Numbered from the stretch's first letter, positions 1 to 8,791 are shown. The stretch: 64,000 nucleotides of DNA from Bacteroidia bacterium 43-41 (GCA_001898165.1 MKTD01000018.1:62001-126000), one strand, 5' to 3'. Made by a program: numbers and translations. Notes: a model not told the origin generated them from the letters alone.

Positions 1-222
1 CAACAGCATATCCAGATACCAGTGTTCCTGCCCGTTTTTGAACAGGTTCAGCAGCGTTTGTCTGTGCGACAGAAGCGCGGCTTTGTCTTTAAATACGATC
101 TTGACACTATCGTTGTTTACTCCTTCGGTTACATCCGAATAAAGTCCCACCGGGTCATAATTCAGTGAACAGGAGGCCAGTAAACAGGCGATAAGGATCG
201 ATAGAATATATTTTGTCTTCAT
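1..222 (-). CDS. SusD/RagB-like outer-membrane lipoprotein, N-terminal part only
   Basis: The first 74 residues of a gene that runs off the left edge. The start ATG is at 222, and the protein opens with a short hydrophobic segment ending in the lipobox LLASC (Cys at about residue 19), so it should be a lipid-anchored, surface-exposed protein. It lies 11 bases downstream of the SusC-type receptor on the same strand, the standard place for the SusD partner that caps the receptor and binds the glycan or peptide substrate. The part after the lipobox (SLNYDPVGLYSDVTEG) and the segment ending WYLDMLL fit a SusD-type N-terminus, but too little is present to name the subfamily. The SusD assignment is mainly from position and the lipobox. 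Confidence 0.75.
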   Translation of the reverse strand, partial: MKTKYILSILIACLLASCSLNYDPVGLYSDVTEGVNNDSVKIVFKDKAALLSHRQTLLNLFKNGQEHWYLDMLL

Positions 223-233
223 TTTGTTGCAAT

Positions 234-3200
234 TTAAAATTCAAGATTCACTCCAAAAACAAATGTCCTGCTGTGAGGGTATGTACCCCAGTCGATACCC
301 TGTACGGCGCCGCTGTTCCCCCATTGATTCACTTCGGGATCCATGCCGCTGTATTTTGTGAACGTCAGCAGGTTGCTGGCCGTTACATAAGGTTGCAGGC
401 GTGAAATGCCGGCCTTGTCGAGAATGCTCCCTTTGAAGCTGTATGACAAGGAGATATCTTTTATCCGGAGATAACTTCCGTCTTCCACAAAATAGCTCGA
501 CGGTTGCAGGTTAAAGCCGGCTTTGGGTACATCGGTGATCTGTCCCGGCGTACGCCAGCGTTTTAGCACTTCTACCGACTGGTTTTTTAAATCGTGCATT
601 CCTTGCGTATCCCCTTTGGATGCGTTGAAGATATCGTTTCCTACAGATCCCTGGATAAATATATTCAGTCTGAATCCCTTATAAGAGAAAGAGTTGGTCA
701 ATCCGTACGTGAATAACGGATTGGGATTTCCAATATAGGTTTGATCGGAAGGGCTGATCCTCCCGTCTTCATTCAAGTCGCGGTACATTAATTCTCCGGT
801 TTCGGGATCTACCCCGTCGCTGATATATCCCCAGAATCCTCCCAGGGGACGTCCCGGCTCATTCCGTACAACGCGCGTCTGGTGAAAAGCGTCGGTAGTC
901 TCGGCATCTTTATAAATTTTCTGCAGCTCGAGGCTTTTCAGTTTGTTCCTGTTGAACGAAATGTTGAAATCGGTATCCCAACCGAATGCACCGGTAATAT
1001 TGCGCGAGTTCACGGCAAACTCAAAACCGCGGTTCGTCATTACCCCTTCATTCCTTACAATTGAGGATGCCTCTGCCGATCCCGTCGGTACGGTAACATA
1101 CATCAACATATCGGTTGTGTACTTGTAATAGTAATCCATCGCAACGGTTAACCGGTTCTTCAACAGCGTTGCATCCAATCCGATATTGGTTTGTGAGGTG
1201 GTCTCCCAGGTAAGGTCCGCCGTACGGAGGTTTTCCGGAGTCACCAACGGGATGGCGTCTGTCTGTCCGGCTTCAAACCAAGGTTGCCGGGTAATGTTAT
1301 ATCGTTGCAAATAGGCGTAATCACCGATTCCCGACTGGTTTCCCGTTTGTCCCCAGCCGCCCCTGATCTTCAGGTCGTCGAGCCAGGTGAGGTCTTTCAT
1401 AAAGTCTTCGGAAGATAAGCGCCACGCGCCGGAGAAAGACGGAAATGTTCCCCAGCGATGATCGGGGTGAAGCTTCGACGATCCGTCTGCACGCACATTC
1501 GCGGTAAAGAGGTACTTGCTGTCGTAATTATAGGAAAGACGTCCGAACACCGACATGATGGCCCATTCCGAAGCATTCGACCCCGTATTGTTCCAGGCAA
1601 TTTTGTTAGCTGCATTCAGCGTGTGGATAGATCCATCCTTGAAATGGGATCCATTAATATAACTTTGCGACCATTTGGAGTTCGTCCACGATGTTCCGCC
1701 CATTCCTTCAAAATTGTGTTTTTCCGCGAATGTTTTTTTATACGTCAGTACATTATCAAATACCAGCAATGTATTCATCGAGCGGTTATCCCACGCGTAT
1801 CCCCAATCGTCCCTGTCAGTTCCGTGCGAAGGAGGAGTAAAACCTGTTTCCTTACCGTTGCGGCGATCCAATGTAAATGAAGTTTTCAGAATCAGTTCCG
1901 GCATGAAGGTAATGGTTGTGTTTCCGGAGGCAATCAACCTGTTCTCGTTGTTTTTATTGTTTTTACCGTTTTCGATCTCCTCGATGGGGTTGGTAATGTT
2001 CTGTCCGAAGAAAAGACGGTTATACAATCCGGTCTCTTCATTTTTAATGGTTGCGGCCGTAGGCAGGTTCACCACCGCCAGCACCACGCCTCCACGGTTG
2101 GAGCCCGCTCCTGTGGCAACGTTGTTGCTCGTATTATCGGAATAGGACATGTTTAATCCGAAACGAAGCCATTTGCGCACCTGGCTTTCCACGTTGCTGC
2201 GAAGGTTGAACCGGCGGAAAAATGCCGAACTCAGCACTCCTCTTTCATCAAGGTATCCCCCCGATACGAAATAGCGTAACCTGTCGTTCCCGTCGGATAC
2301 CTGTAATTGGTAGTTCTGTGTGATACCGGTACCATATACTTCTTTGAACCAGTCTGTCCGGTCGGTTGTTCCTTCGGGTATGGTCCCCGGACGGATCTCG
2401 TCAATCAATTCCTTGTATTGAGCAGCATTTAACGACTGAATAGGATTGCTTACACGACTCATCCCAACCTGTATATTTGCGGCAACCTTCGCTCCCGCCG
2501 TTGCCTGTTTGGTTGTGATCAGCACGACGCCGTTCGCCGCGCGTGATCCGTAAATAGCCGCAGACGAGGCATCTTTCAAAATCTGCATATCGGCAATATC
2601 CATAGGGGACAGGAAATTGAGATTGTCAACCGGAACGCCGTCCACCACATACAACGGATCGTTGCTGCCATTGAAAGAGGTTGTTCCGCGTACACGGATC
2701 ACCATTTCGCCGCCGGGTGCGCCGTTGGGTTGATACACGTTTACACCGGCCGCTTTACCCTGTATGGCCTGGGCGGCGGAGATAATCGGGCGTTCGTCCG
2801 AATTTTCCATGGAAACGGAGGATACTGCCGTTGTGACATCCCGTCTCTTCACCGTGCCATATCCGATTACTACTACTTCCTCCAGTGTTTTTAAGTCTTC
2901 GTGTAAAACAATATTAAAGGCTGTTTTACCGGCAGTGTTAATATCCTGCGACAGATAGCCTATGTATGAAACATGGAGTACCGCGTTGTTTTCAACACTC
3001 AGTGTGAATTTACCGTCCATATCCGTGACCGTACCATTGGTAGTTCCTTTCTCAACTACATTTGCGCCTATTATCGGTTCGCCTTTTTCATCGGAGATTG
3101 TCCCGCTGACCTGCCTCTGACTGGTCTGCCGCTCAGGGATAATCACTATATAGTTGTCTTTCAGTTGATAAGTGAATCCTGTTCCTTTCAGTATTTGGAC

Positions 3201-3440
3201 AAGGACATCGCCTATTTGTTGATTGTCGATGTCTAAATCAAGCGTCTTTTGATTCTTCAACTGTGATTCGTTGTAGGCTACGAACATTTTCGACTGCCTT
3301 TCAATTGCCTGTAACGCCTCTATAACCGAAATATTGTTTTGCTTTATGGTTATCAAGACATTGTTCTGGGCAAACAAAAATGTCTGCGAAGCAATAAAAC
3401 AGAAGAAAAAGATAAAAAATCGCATTTTTGCCTTTTTCAT
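234..3440 (-). CDS. SusC/RagA-type TonB-dependent outer-membrane receptor with STN domain
   Basis: An outer-membrane beta-barrel transporter of about 1,070 residues that imports oligosaccharides or peptides using TonB energy. Visible in order: signal peptide ending FLFAQ, an STN (secretin/TonB N-terminal) domain over roughly residues 35-105, a carboxypeptidase-D-like plug extension (GEPIIGANVVEKGTTNGTVT), the TonB-box-like LEEVVVIGYGT, the plug with LYVVDGVPVDNL, then the barrel ending in GVNLEF with a terminal Phe. The STN domain marks it as a transducing receptor that signals to the FecR/ECF-sigma pair encoded just upstream. A further in-frame ATG at 3455 would add five residues; 3440 gives a more ordinary signal peptide. 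The substrate cannot be told from sequence. Confidence 0.95.
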   Translation of the reverse strand: MKKAKMRFFIFFFCFIASQTFLFAQNNVLITIKQNNISVIEALQAIERQSKMFVAYNESQLKNQKTLDLDIDNQQIGDVLVQILKGTGFTYQLKDNYIVIIPERQTSQRQVSGTISDEKGEPIIGANVVEKGTTNGTVTDMDGKFTLSVENNAVLHVSYIGYLSQDINTAGKTAFNIVLHEDLKTLEEVVVIGYGTVKRRDVTTAVSSVSMENSDERPIISAAQAIQGKAAGVNVYQPNGAPGGEMVIRVRGTTSFNGSNDPLYVVDGVPVDNLNFLSPMDIADMQILKDASSAAIYGSRAANGVVLITTKQATAGAKVAANIQVGMSRVSNPIQSLNAAQYKELIDEIRPGTIPEGTTDRTDWFKEVYGTGITQNYQLQVSDGNDRLRYFVSGGYLDERGVLSSAFFRRFNLRSNVESQVRKWLRFGLNMSYSDNTSNNVATGAGSNRGGVVLAVVNLPTAATIKNEETGLYNRLFFGQNITNPIEEIENGKNNKNNENRLIASGNTTITFMPELILKTSFTLDRRNGKETGFTPPSHGTDRDDWGYAWDNRSMNTLLVFDNVLTYKKTFAEKHNFEGMGGTSWTNSKWSQSYINGSHFKDGSIHTLNAANKIAWNNTGSNASEWAIMSVFGRLSYNYDSKYLFTANVRADGSSKLHPDHRWGTFPSFSGAWRLSSEDFMKDLTWLDDLKIRGGWGQTGNQSGIGDYAYLQRYNITRQPWFEAGQTDAIPLVTPENLRTADLTWETTSQTNIGLDATLLKNRLTVAMDYYYKYTTDMLMYVTVPTGSAEASSIVRNEGVMTNRGFEFAVNSRNITGAFGWDTDFNISFNRNKLKSLELQKIYKDAETTDAFHQTRVVRNEPGRPLGGFWGYISDGVDPETGELMYRDLNEDGRISPSDQTYIGNPNPLFTYGLTNSFSYKGFRLNIFIQGSVGNDIFNASKGDTQGMHDLKNQSVEVLKRWRTPGQITDVPKAGFNLQPSSYFVEDGSYLRIKDISLSYSFKGSILDKAGISRLQPYVTASNLLTFTKYSGMDPEVNQWGNSGAVQGIDWGTYPHSRTFVFGVNLEF

Positions 3441-3533
3441 GTAAAAAAATTTCATAACTTTAATATTTAATTCGTAGTGTTAGATTAGAAATTTGACTTA
3501 TTTTTCAAGAGTATAACTCTAACGCTTATTTTT

Positions 3534-3561
3534 CCGGAATAAAGGGGCCACTTTATTCCGG
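3534..3561. repeat. perfect inverted repeat between fecR and susC of locus 1
   Basis: CCGGAATAAAG and CTTTATTCCGG form an 11-bp perfect stem around the 6-base loop GGGCCA. On the plus strand it is followed by TTCTTTT, but no plus-strand gene ends here; on the minus strand, the direction of transcription, it is followed by A-rich sequence. It therefore does not look like a simple terminator of fecR. It sits about 95 bases ahead of the receptor start, and locus 2 has a hairpin in the equivalent place (18920-18948). Confidence 0.6.
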
Positions 3562-3615
3562 TTCTTTTCATTATGACGTATCCATATTGTAAATAATTTA
3601 ATTGTTTATAATTGA

Positions 3616-4605
3616 TTATAAAGGTGATATATAGCATTTGTCATTCTCTATCCTATATTTTATGTGCCCCGATACTTCTGCAATGATATCCATCACTTCC
3701 CGCAATGAAGTCTTATCCTTGAATCGGAACGTATATTTATCATCCTTTAAGGTGTTTAAGGCATACACGAACGAGTATGGATATTTTCGCTCCAATACGG
3801 TGATGATCTCCTTCAGGGTTGTTGATTTAAATACAAGTTCACCTCTTTGCCATGCCGTTACTTCGTCTATATCGGGGCGGCTGATCGTTTCTTCTTTCGT
3901 CTGTTTGTTATAGGTGAATTGTTCGTTTGGCTTCAATATCAAAGCCGAGGCCAAGTTGTTGAATCTCACCTCCACACTTCCCGAAAGCAGCGTAGTTGAA
4001 AGGGCCGGATCACCCGGATATGCCTTCATGTTGAATTCTGTTCCCAATGCCGTCACCTGGAAATCGTTAGATTTCACGATGAAAGGCAGCTTTTTGTTTT
4101 TCGCCACTTTGAAATTGGCTTCCCCTATTAAATATACACTTCTGCTCTCTCCGGTAAACTGTTCCGGGTAGAGTAAGGTGGCGGTGGAGTTCATTTGTAC
4201 TTTGGTCCCGTCGGGCAAAGTCAGATAGGTCATTTCGGCGATTGGCGTGTATTGTTCAATAAGATCGGTATTCGCCGATTTTTTACCGGCGGCAAAATAC
4301 AGTGTGGAAAGTAGCGCGATCAGCAGACTGGCAGCGGATATCTGCCAGAACAGGAGACGTTTGGTATTGACTTTGCGAGGGCGTTGTCTTATTTTCTTAC
4401 GGACCTCATTCAGGGATTGCCGTGTTTCGTATGAAACCTCGGCAGGAGTGCTGTCCGCCATGTTATTCCACAAGTTGCGCAAAGCCTGATCTTTTTCCCC
4501 GGAAAATTTTTCCCCGGTAAGCCATCGGTAAAATTCGTTTTGCGAGGAAGTTGAAACATCGTGTTTCGCAAATAATTCAATAATCTTGTTAAAATAGTTC
4601 TCCAT
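3616..4605 (-). CDS. FecR-type anti-sigma factor (trans-membrane sensor)
   Basis: A 329-residue inner-membrane regulator. The N-terminal cytoplasmic part (1-80) should bind the ECF sigma factor; one membrane segment lies at about 83-106 (FWQISAASLLIALLSTLYFA). The periplasmic FecR domain follows (about 120-220, with TYLTLPDGTKVQMNS and ALGTEFNMKAY), then a C-terminal DUF4974-type domain (about 255-327, GELVFKSTTLKEIITVLE) that contacts the receptor STN domain. The gene lies between its sigma factor (83 bases upstream) and its receptor. In this family the protein holds the sigma factor inactive until the loaded receptor signals. Assignment is firm from domain order and context. Confidence 0.93.
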   Translation of the reverse strand: MENYFNKIIELFAKHDVSTSSQNEFYRWLTGEKFSGEKDQALRNLWNNMADSTPAEVSYETRQSLNEVRKKIRQRPRKVNTKRLLFWQISAASLLIALLSTLYFAAGKKSANTDLIEQYTPIAEMTYLTLPDGTKVQMNSTATLLYPEQFTGESRSVYLIGEANFKVAKNKKLPFIVKSNDFQVTALGTEFNMKAYPGDPALSTTLLSGSVEVRFNNLASALILKPNEQFTYNKQTKEETISRPDIDEVTAWQRGELVFKSTTLKEIITVLERKYPYSFVYALNTLKDDKYTFRFKDKTSLREVMDIIAEVSGHIKYRIENDKCYISPL

Positions 4606-4688
4606 CTCGTATGTTTATCAAAAAACGCCTCTCCAATAAATATAATAGCGCTTTTACATATTAGATACAATCGAGAACGGGTTACTAC

Positions 4689-5237
4689 TTAAAATTTCAT
4701 CAAAAAAATTGCAATAAGGAAAAGTTTTTTTAGCTCTTTTAAGGCCAAATAGATGTGTTGTTCTACCGTCCGGACCGACAAGTTCAATTTTTCTGCGATT
4801 TCATGATTGCTCAAATCCTGAAAACGGCTCATTTCGAACACTTGCCTGCGTTTGTCGGGCATCTGCTCCAGCGATAATTTCAACAAAAGCTGCAGCTCTT
4901 CATGGTATATCTCGTTAAGGGGATCTTTAAATTCGGCTATCTCATCCAACGAATGCAAATTCATCTGAGAGTTTATATATTTAAATTCGATATTTTTCCG
5001 TTTAATACGGTTGAAGACATGGTTCTTAACCATTGTGTACAGATAATTCCGTACAAGATATCCTTCCCATAAATCCGGCTGTTCCCATAATTTTACAAAG
5101 ATATCCTGTGCCACATCTTCAGCTTCCTGCTCCGATTTAAGAAGAATAGCGGCAAATGCCTTGACTTTTGGAAAATACTGAATGAAGATCTCTTCAAATT
5201 CTGTTCTGTATGCCTCTGTGTTCACGGAATACTTCAA
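4689..5237 (-). CDS. ECF RNA polymerase sigma factor (FecI-like) of locus 1
   Basis: A sigma-70 factor of the extracytoplasmic-function group, 178-182 residues. Region 2 is seen at about 41-95 (EDVAQDIFVKLWEQPDLW, then YLYTMVKNHVFNRIK) and the region 4 helix-turn-helix at about 146-168 (LSNHEIAEKLNLSVRTVEQ). It should direct transcription of the adjacent receptor genes when released by FecR. No ATG is available: the frame opens with TTG at 5237 directly after a stop, and a GTG at 5225 (MNTEAYRTEFEEIF) is equally likely. A TATCTTTG -7-like box lies at 5385-5392 on the same strand, without a well-spaced -33 element. Confidence 0.93.
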   Translation of the reverse strand: MKYSVNTEAYRTEFEEIFIQYFPKVKAFAAILLKSEQEAEDVAQDIFVKLWEQPDLWEGYLVRNYLYTMVKNHVFNRIKRKNIEFKYINSQMNLHSLDEIAEFKDPLNEIYHEELQLLLKLSLEQMPDKRRQVFEMSRFQDLSNHEIAEKLNLSVRTVEQHIYLALKELKKLFLIAIFLMKF

Positions 5238-5466
5238 TTACATTAGTTGTTTCCAACGCTCAACAGAGGCAAAACAAGTTTTGACTCTGTGCCCGCTTAT
5301 CAAAAACATTTAATTACCTGAAATCAACGACTTCCAACCTTATCGTTTTCCATGAGGTTTTCATCATCAAAAATACTCTCATGACAAAGATAATATTATT
5401 CAATCAAATATGTTTCTTTGCTCCTGATTTTTGTATCAACTATCCGTAGATGATGTGTCTGGTATT

Positions 5467-5529
5467 TCAGAACAGAATCCGGTGTTTTTTCATGTTGTTT
5501 CGCAATTCTGATGAACCAATTGCTCTCAT
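5467..5529 (-). pseudogene. 20-codon relic of a Phd/YefM-type antitoxin start
   Basis: Reads MRAIGSSELRNNMKKHRILF then stop. The first 15 codons closely copy the start of the intact antitoxin at 7174-7404 (MRVISSSELRNNMKK), and the identity extends upstream of the ATG (AATAAAGCG). After AAAAAA the two sequences diverge. This is a truncated copy of the same kind of antitoxin, presumably left by a duplication or a lost TA locus. It occupies the 470-base gap 5238-5707, which otherwise holds only promoter sequence. Confidence 0.7.
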
Positions 5530-5575
5530 CGCTTTATTGCCACCTTGAGTATCACCTTAAGTTCTATTTTATACG

Positions 5576-5607
5576 TTTGGATATGGGCAAAAAATCATCT
5601 ATTTTTG
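5576..5607 (+). promoter_or_regulatory. Bacteroidetes-type promoter for the coiled-coil gene
   Basis: TTTG at 5576-5579 and TATTTTTG at 5600-5607, separated by 20 bases, match the -33/-7 pattern (TTTG, TAnnTTTG) of the main sigma factor in this phylum. Transcription would begin near 5614, about 95 bases before the ATG at 5708. Confidence 0.6.
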
Positions 5608-5707
5608 TCAGATAAAAGAAGGGCCTGTTCTGAAGATTTTCAGAGGGACTCAGAGAGCCAATAAGTGTGCCGAGATAATCGGAATATCAAATTAAAATAT
5701 TATAATT

Positions 5708-6730
5708 ATGGAAAAAGTGGTAACTGAAAAAAACACGAAAGCTGAAATTTTAACGGCTTACGATGTTCTATTAAAAAAAGTGCAAGAGGAGAAAAGTAAT
5801 GTTCCTAAGCAGGTTCAGGAAGAGAGGAAAAAGAATGAAATCGTAGAAAAAGTAACCGATTTTAGTAATGAAGGCATTGCAAAAGGCATTACGAATCTGA
5901 AATCGTCGTTGATTCACTCTTTGGATGAGTTACAGGCTCACTTAAGCAATGAGTTTAAAAAGTTGGAAGAAATACGGGCTGCTATTGCTGTGGAAAAACA
6001 ATATCTTGAGGATCTTTATTCGCTGTCGGCCAATGCCGATTCGTTAGCTGCCATGTTGTTGGTGCAGAAAGAGAAGAAGGAGTCTTTCGAAACAGGTATG
6101 AAAGAAAAAGAAGAAGCCTTCAATCGGGAAATGAATGAGAAAAAAGGATTGTGGGAGGAAGCGAAAGCAAGACAAAAGAGCGAAGAGAAGGAGTATTTGG
6201 ATGAGTTGACAAACCGGCGGAAGAGAGAGGAAGATGAATATCAATATAATCTTAAAATCGTGCGTCAGAAAGAAAAGGATGAATATGAGGCCAAAAAGGC
6301 TCAACTCGAGAAAGAACTGGTCGATAGAAAATACGCTTTTGAACAAGAGATATCTCAACGAGAGCAGGCCGTTAAGATGGCGGAAATTGAAATAAATGGC
6401 TTGAGAAAAGAAACCGCTGAGTTTCCCGGTCAATTGGAAAAAGCGCTGAAGGCTAAAGAGCAGGAGGTTACAAATGCGTTGCAAAATAAGTATGAGTTTG
6501 AAATTAAACTGTCGAACAAACAGAGTGAGGCTGAGATCCGCCTTCGCGATCAAATGATAGAGTCGCTGCAACAAAAGAAACAGGAAATGCAGGCACAGCT
6601 GAAAGAGTACAGCGACAAGGCGAACCGGGCAGAGGAGGGGGTAAAAGATATTGCGCTGAAAGCCATAGAAAGCGCTGCCAAGATTAAAACAATCGCCGAA
6701 CGTCCGGATGCCGTATCCAATAAAGAGTGA
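5708..6730 (+). CDS. cytoplasmic coiled-coil protein of unknown function
   Basis: A 340-residue, very charged protein with no signal peptide or membrane segment. From about residue 90 to 320 it is nearly continuous alpha-helical coiled coil: long runs rich in Glu, Lys, Gln and Arg with heptad-spaced Leu/Ile (for example KEKDEYEAKKAQLEKELVDR). The first 90 residues are less repetitive. I do not recognise a catalytic or binding motif. Its promoter is at 5576-5607. A 33-codon reading frame that looks like the tail of a SNF2-type helicase begins four bases after its stop, so it may once have stood beside a helicase gene. A structural or scaffold role is a guess. Confidence 0.8.
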   Translation: MEKVVTEKNTKAEILTAYDVLLKKVQEEKSNVPKQVQEERKKNEIVEKVTDFSNEGIAKGITNLKSSLIHSLDELQAHLSNEFKKLEEIRAAIAVEKQYLEDLYSLSANADSLAAMLLVQKEKKESFETGMKEKEEAFNREMNEKKGLWEEAKARQKSEEKEYLDELTNRRKREEDEYQYNLKIVRQKEKDEYEAKKAQLEKELVDRKYAFEQEISQREQAVKMAEIEINGLRKETAEFPGQLEKALKAKEQEVTNALQNKYEFEIKLSNKQSEAEIRLRDQMIESLQQKKQEMQAQLKEYSDKANRAEEGVKDIALKAIESAAKIKTIAERPDAVSNKE

Positions 6731-6734
6731 AGAG

Positions 6735-6836
6735 ATGATTCAGCAGAAAAAAACATTGATCGACATGACCGTCTCCACCGGAGAAAGCTGGATAGGACAG
6801 TTAAGCAACAAAGTACTAAGAGAGATATTCGGGTAA
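6735..6836 (+). pseudogene. 33-codon frame resembling the C-terminal tail of a SNF2-type helicase
   Basis: Reads MIQQKKTLIDMTVSTGESW... and ends ...LSNKVLREIFG. The pattern (I)xxMIxxKKxL..., TGESWI, LSNxxLxxIF is the usual ending of bacterial SNF2/Swi2 helicases, as I remember the family. If so, the rest of the helicase has been deleted and only its last residues survive. The alternative is a genuine small protein translated from the upstream mRNA, since its ATG lies 4 bases after the stop of the coiled-coil gene. The helicase reading is inference from motif memory. Confidence 0.4.
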
Positions 6837-6847
6837 TTCTCCTGTTT

Positions 6848-7177
6848 TTATAAGTATTGGGCGATTACATGGTTATTGCTGATGTACCGTACCAAGTAGA
6901 TCATTTCGTCACGCTTCCGATATCTCGTGAAAAATACGTACCACTGTGTTGCTTTGTTTTTCCGAAAAGAAGCGTAATGCATATCTTTGCCGTATCGGTT
7001 AAAATATGAAGGGGCCTTTTTACAGGTTCGAATAGGCAATGAGTTTTCAATTTCAAAAATCAACTCCCTGACATACTGAACAGCGGAATCTTCAAACCCG
7101 AAATATTCCTTTTCGAAAAGCACCTCTTCCAACTCATGGAAATATTGTCTGACTTCGGGAAGAAATAACACTTTCAT
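6848..7177 (-). CDS. RelE/ParE-superfamily toxin
   Basis: A 109-residue basic protein with the size and pattern of the RelE/ParE fold: N-terminal helices (VRQYFHELEEVLFEKEYFGF, then AVQYVRELIFEIE) and a C-terminal sheet with FRKNKATQWYVFFTRY and IYLVRYISNNH. Members either cut mRNA on the ribosome or poison gyrase; which applies here cannot be told. Its ATG overlaps the stop of the upstream antitoxin by four bases (ATGA, 7174-7177), the classic coupled arrangement in which the antitoxin is made first. Expressed from the promoter and operator at 7420-7471. Confidence 0.8.
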   Translation of the reverse strand: MKVLFLPEVRQYFHELEEVLFEKEYFGFEDSAVQYVRELIFEIENSLPIRTCKKAPSYFNRYGKDMHYASFRKNKATQWYVFFTRYRKRDEMIYLVRYISNNHVIAQYL

Positions 7178-7404
7178 TCTTTCGCTTTTTTACGGAAAGC
7201 CGTTCTAATATCAGCTTCTATACCCTCAAGGAGCTCCTCTGCGCTGATGGCCCGCTTTAAATCTTCGTCCGGCTCTAAATATTCTTCTCGTGTTAAAACA
7301 AAGGTTTCGTTTCTACCTCTCTGAATAACTATTTTCTCATCCATAGCCAGATCGAGGTACTTTTTCATGTTGTTTCGTAGCTCTGATGAACTAATTACTC
7401 TCAT
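7174..7404 (-). CDS. Phd/YefM-type antitoxin
   Basis: A 76-residue antitoxin. The N-terminus (MRVISSSELRNNMKKYLDLA) has the Phd/YefM signature, in which a short strand is followed by a helix carrying S/T-x-x-x-R; the segment IVIQRGRNETFVLTREEY is the matching second strand pair. The C-terminal part (from about 50) is acidic then basic and would wrap the toxin. It is the first gene of a two-gene unit with the toxin at 6848-7177 and should repress its own promoter through the inverted repeat at 7420-7439. A truncated copy of its start lies at 5467-5529. Confidence 0.85.
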   Translation of the reverse strand: MRVISSSELRNNMKKYLDLAMDEKIVIQRGRNETFVLTREEYLEPDEDLKRAISAEELLEGIEADIRTAFRKKAKE

Positions 7405-7419
7405 CGCTTTATTATTTTA

Positions 7420-7471
7420 TTGTACATTATAGTGTACAACAAAAATAGTATATTCTTTTTGTTTAAGCAAA
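7420..7471 (-). promoter_or_regulatory. toxin-antitoxin promoter with palindromic operator
   Basis: On the minus strand TTTG (7468-7471) and TATTTTTG (7440-7447) are 20 bases apart, a good Bacteroidetes promoter. Directly downstream, over the expected start of transcription, is the perfect inverted repeat TTGTACA-N6-TGTACAA (7420-7439). The placement is what is expected of an operator bound by the antitoxin or the TA complex. Confidence 0.65.
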
Positions 7472-7651
7472 TGCCTTATTTCTTCTTAATCTTTCTCGTA
7501 AGATATTTAAAAGTACCCAATGATTCAATGTCACAAGGGTGGGGTGACAACAAAAGTGATAACAATGGTGAAAAAATGAACCAATCCCGATGCGGTTTGT
7601 TTGATATGTATTGTTTTATCAACATTTTAAGAACATTAATTCATTTGAACT

Positions 7652-8710
7652 ATGGCACATTCTACTATAATACAACTGTTGGGAGATCAAAGCGACTATC
7701 TCCTGAATCATGTGAGCAAGACCGTTGACAAATCGTTAATCCATACTACCGGACCCGATGTCATTGAGAGACTATGGATCGATTCTGACCGGAATATTCC
7801 AACTTTGAATAATCTGCAACGCTTGTTCGGCCATGGGCGTTTGGCACATACCGGCTACCTGTCTATCCTTCCCGTCGATCAGGGTATTGAACATACGGCC
7901 GGAGCCTCTTTTGCCCCTAATCCCCTCTATTTTGATCCGGAAAATATTGTGAAACTGGCGATCGAAGCAGATTGTAATGCCGTGGCATCTACTTTTGGAG
8001 TGCTGGCTTCCGTAGCGAGAAAATATGCCCATAAGATCCCTTTCATTGTCAAAATGAATCATAACGAACTGTTGACTTATCCGAACTCCTACAACCAGGT
8101 TCTTTTCGGTACCGTAAAGGAGGCCTGGAACTTAGGTGCTGCCGCGGTAGGAGCTACTATTTATTTCGGGTCGGAAGAGAGTCGCCGCCAGATCGTGGAA
8201 GTGGCGGAAGCATTTGAGTATGCGCACGAGTTGGGGATGGGCACCGTATTGTGGTGTTATCTTCGCAATAACGCTTTTAAGAAGGACGGTACGGATTATC
8301 ACAGCGCGGCCGACCTCACCGGTCAGGCCGACCATATTGGCGTGACGATCAAAGCAGATATCATCAAGCAGAAGTTGCCGACCAATAATGGGGGCTTCAC
8401 AGCGATTCGCTTTGGAAAGACGGATCCCGGCATGTATGACAAGCTTAGTTCCGATCATCCGATCGATCTTTGCCGATATCAGGTGATCAACGGCTATATG
8501 GGACGGATAGGCCTGATCAATTCCGGAGGAGAGTCGCATGGGCAAAGTGATCTGGCTGAAGCGGTCTATACCGCCGTGGTGAACAAGCGGGCCGGAGGAA
8601 TAGGGTTAATCTGCGGTCGTAAAGCTTTCCAGAAACCGATGAAGGATGGAGTTGAGCTGATTCGTACCATCCAGGATGTGTATATAGATAAAGAGATTAC
8701 CCTGGCTTGA
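7652..8710 (+). CDS. fbaB: class I fructose-bisphosphate aldolase (DhnA/FbaB type)
   Basis: Cleaves fructose 1,6-bisphosphate to dihydroxyacetone phosphate and glyceraldehyde 3-phosphate in glycolysis and gluconeogenesis, through a Schiff-base lysine. The 352-residue protein has the (beta/alpha)8-barrel features of the archaeal/DhnA-type class I enzymes: [12 protein letters not shown] near the start, then [36 protein letters not shown], and [15 protein letters not shown], whose lysine is a candidate for the Schiff-base residue. The late [13 protein letters not shown] and [15 protein letters not shown] form the phosphate-binding end. It stands alone, with about 247 bases of upstream sequence shared with the divergent toxin-antitoxin pair. 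No clear promoter was found on this strand. Confidence 0.92.
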   Translation: MAHSTIIQLLGDQSDYLLNHVSKTVDKSLIHTTGPDVIERLWIDSDRNIPTLNNLQRLFGHGRLAHTGYLSILPVDQGIEHTAGASFAPNPLYFDPENIVKLAIEADCNAVASTFGVLASVARKYAHKIPFIVKMNHNELLTYPNSYNQVLFGTVKEAWNLGAAAVGATIYFGSEESRRQIVEVAEAFEYAHELGMGTVLWCYLRNNAFKKDGTDYHSAADLTGQADHIGVTIKADIIKQKLPTNNGGFTAIRFGKTDPGMYDKLSSDHPIDLCRYQVINGYMGRIGLINSGGESHGQSDLAEAVYTAVVNKRAGGIGLICGRKAFQKPMKDGVELIRTIQDVYIDKEITLA

Positions 8711-8791
8711 AGGATGAGCCTCCAACTCATGTTGCCGGGCTGATATCACCTTCTCTCTGCCGATTGTTTTACTTTGTTTTCTATTCAATTG

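Noticed and set aside
1458-2145. plus-strand frames of 140 and 156 codons inside the first SusC gene
   Set aside because: Opposite-strand shadows of a well-supported receptor gene, overlapping one another in different frames.
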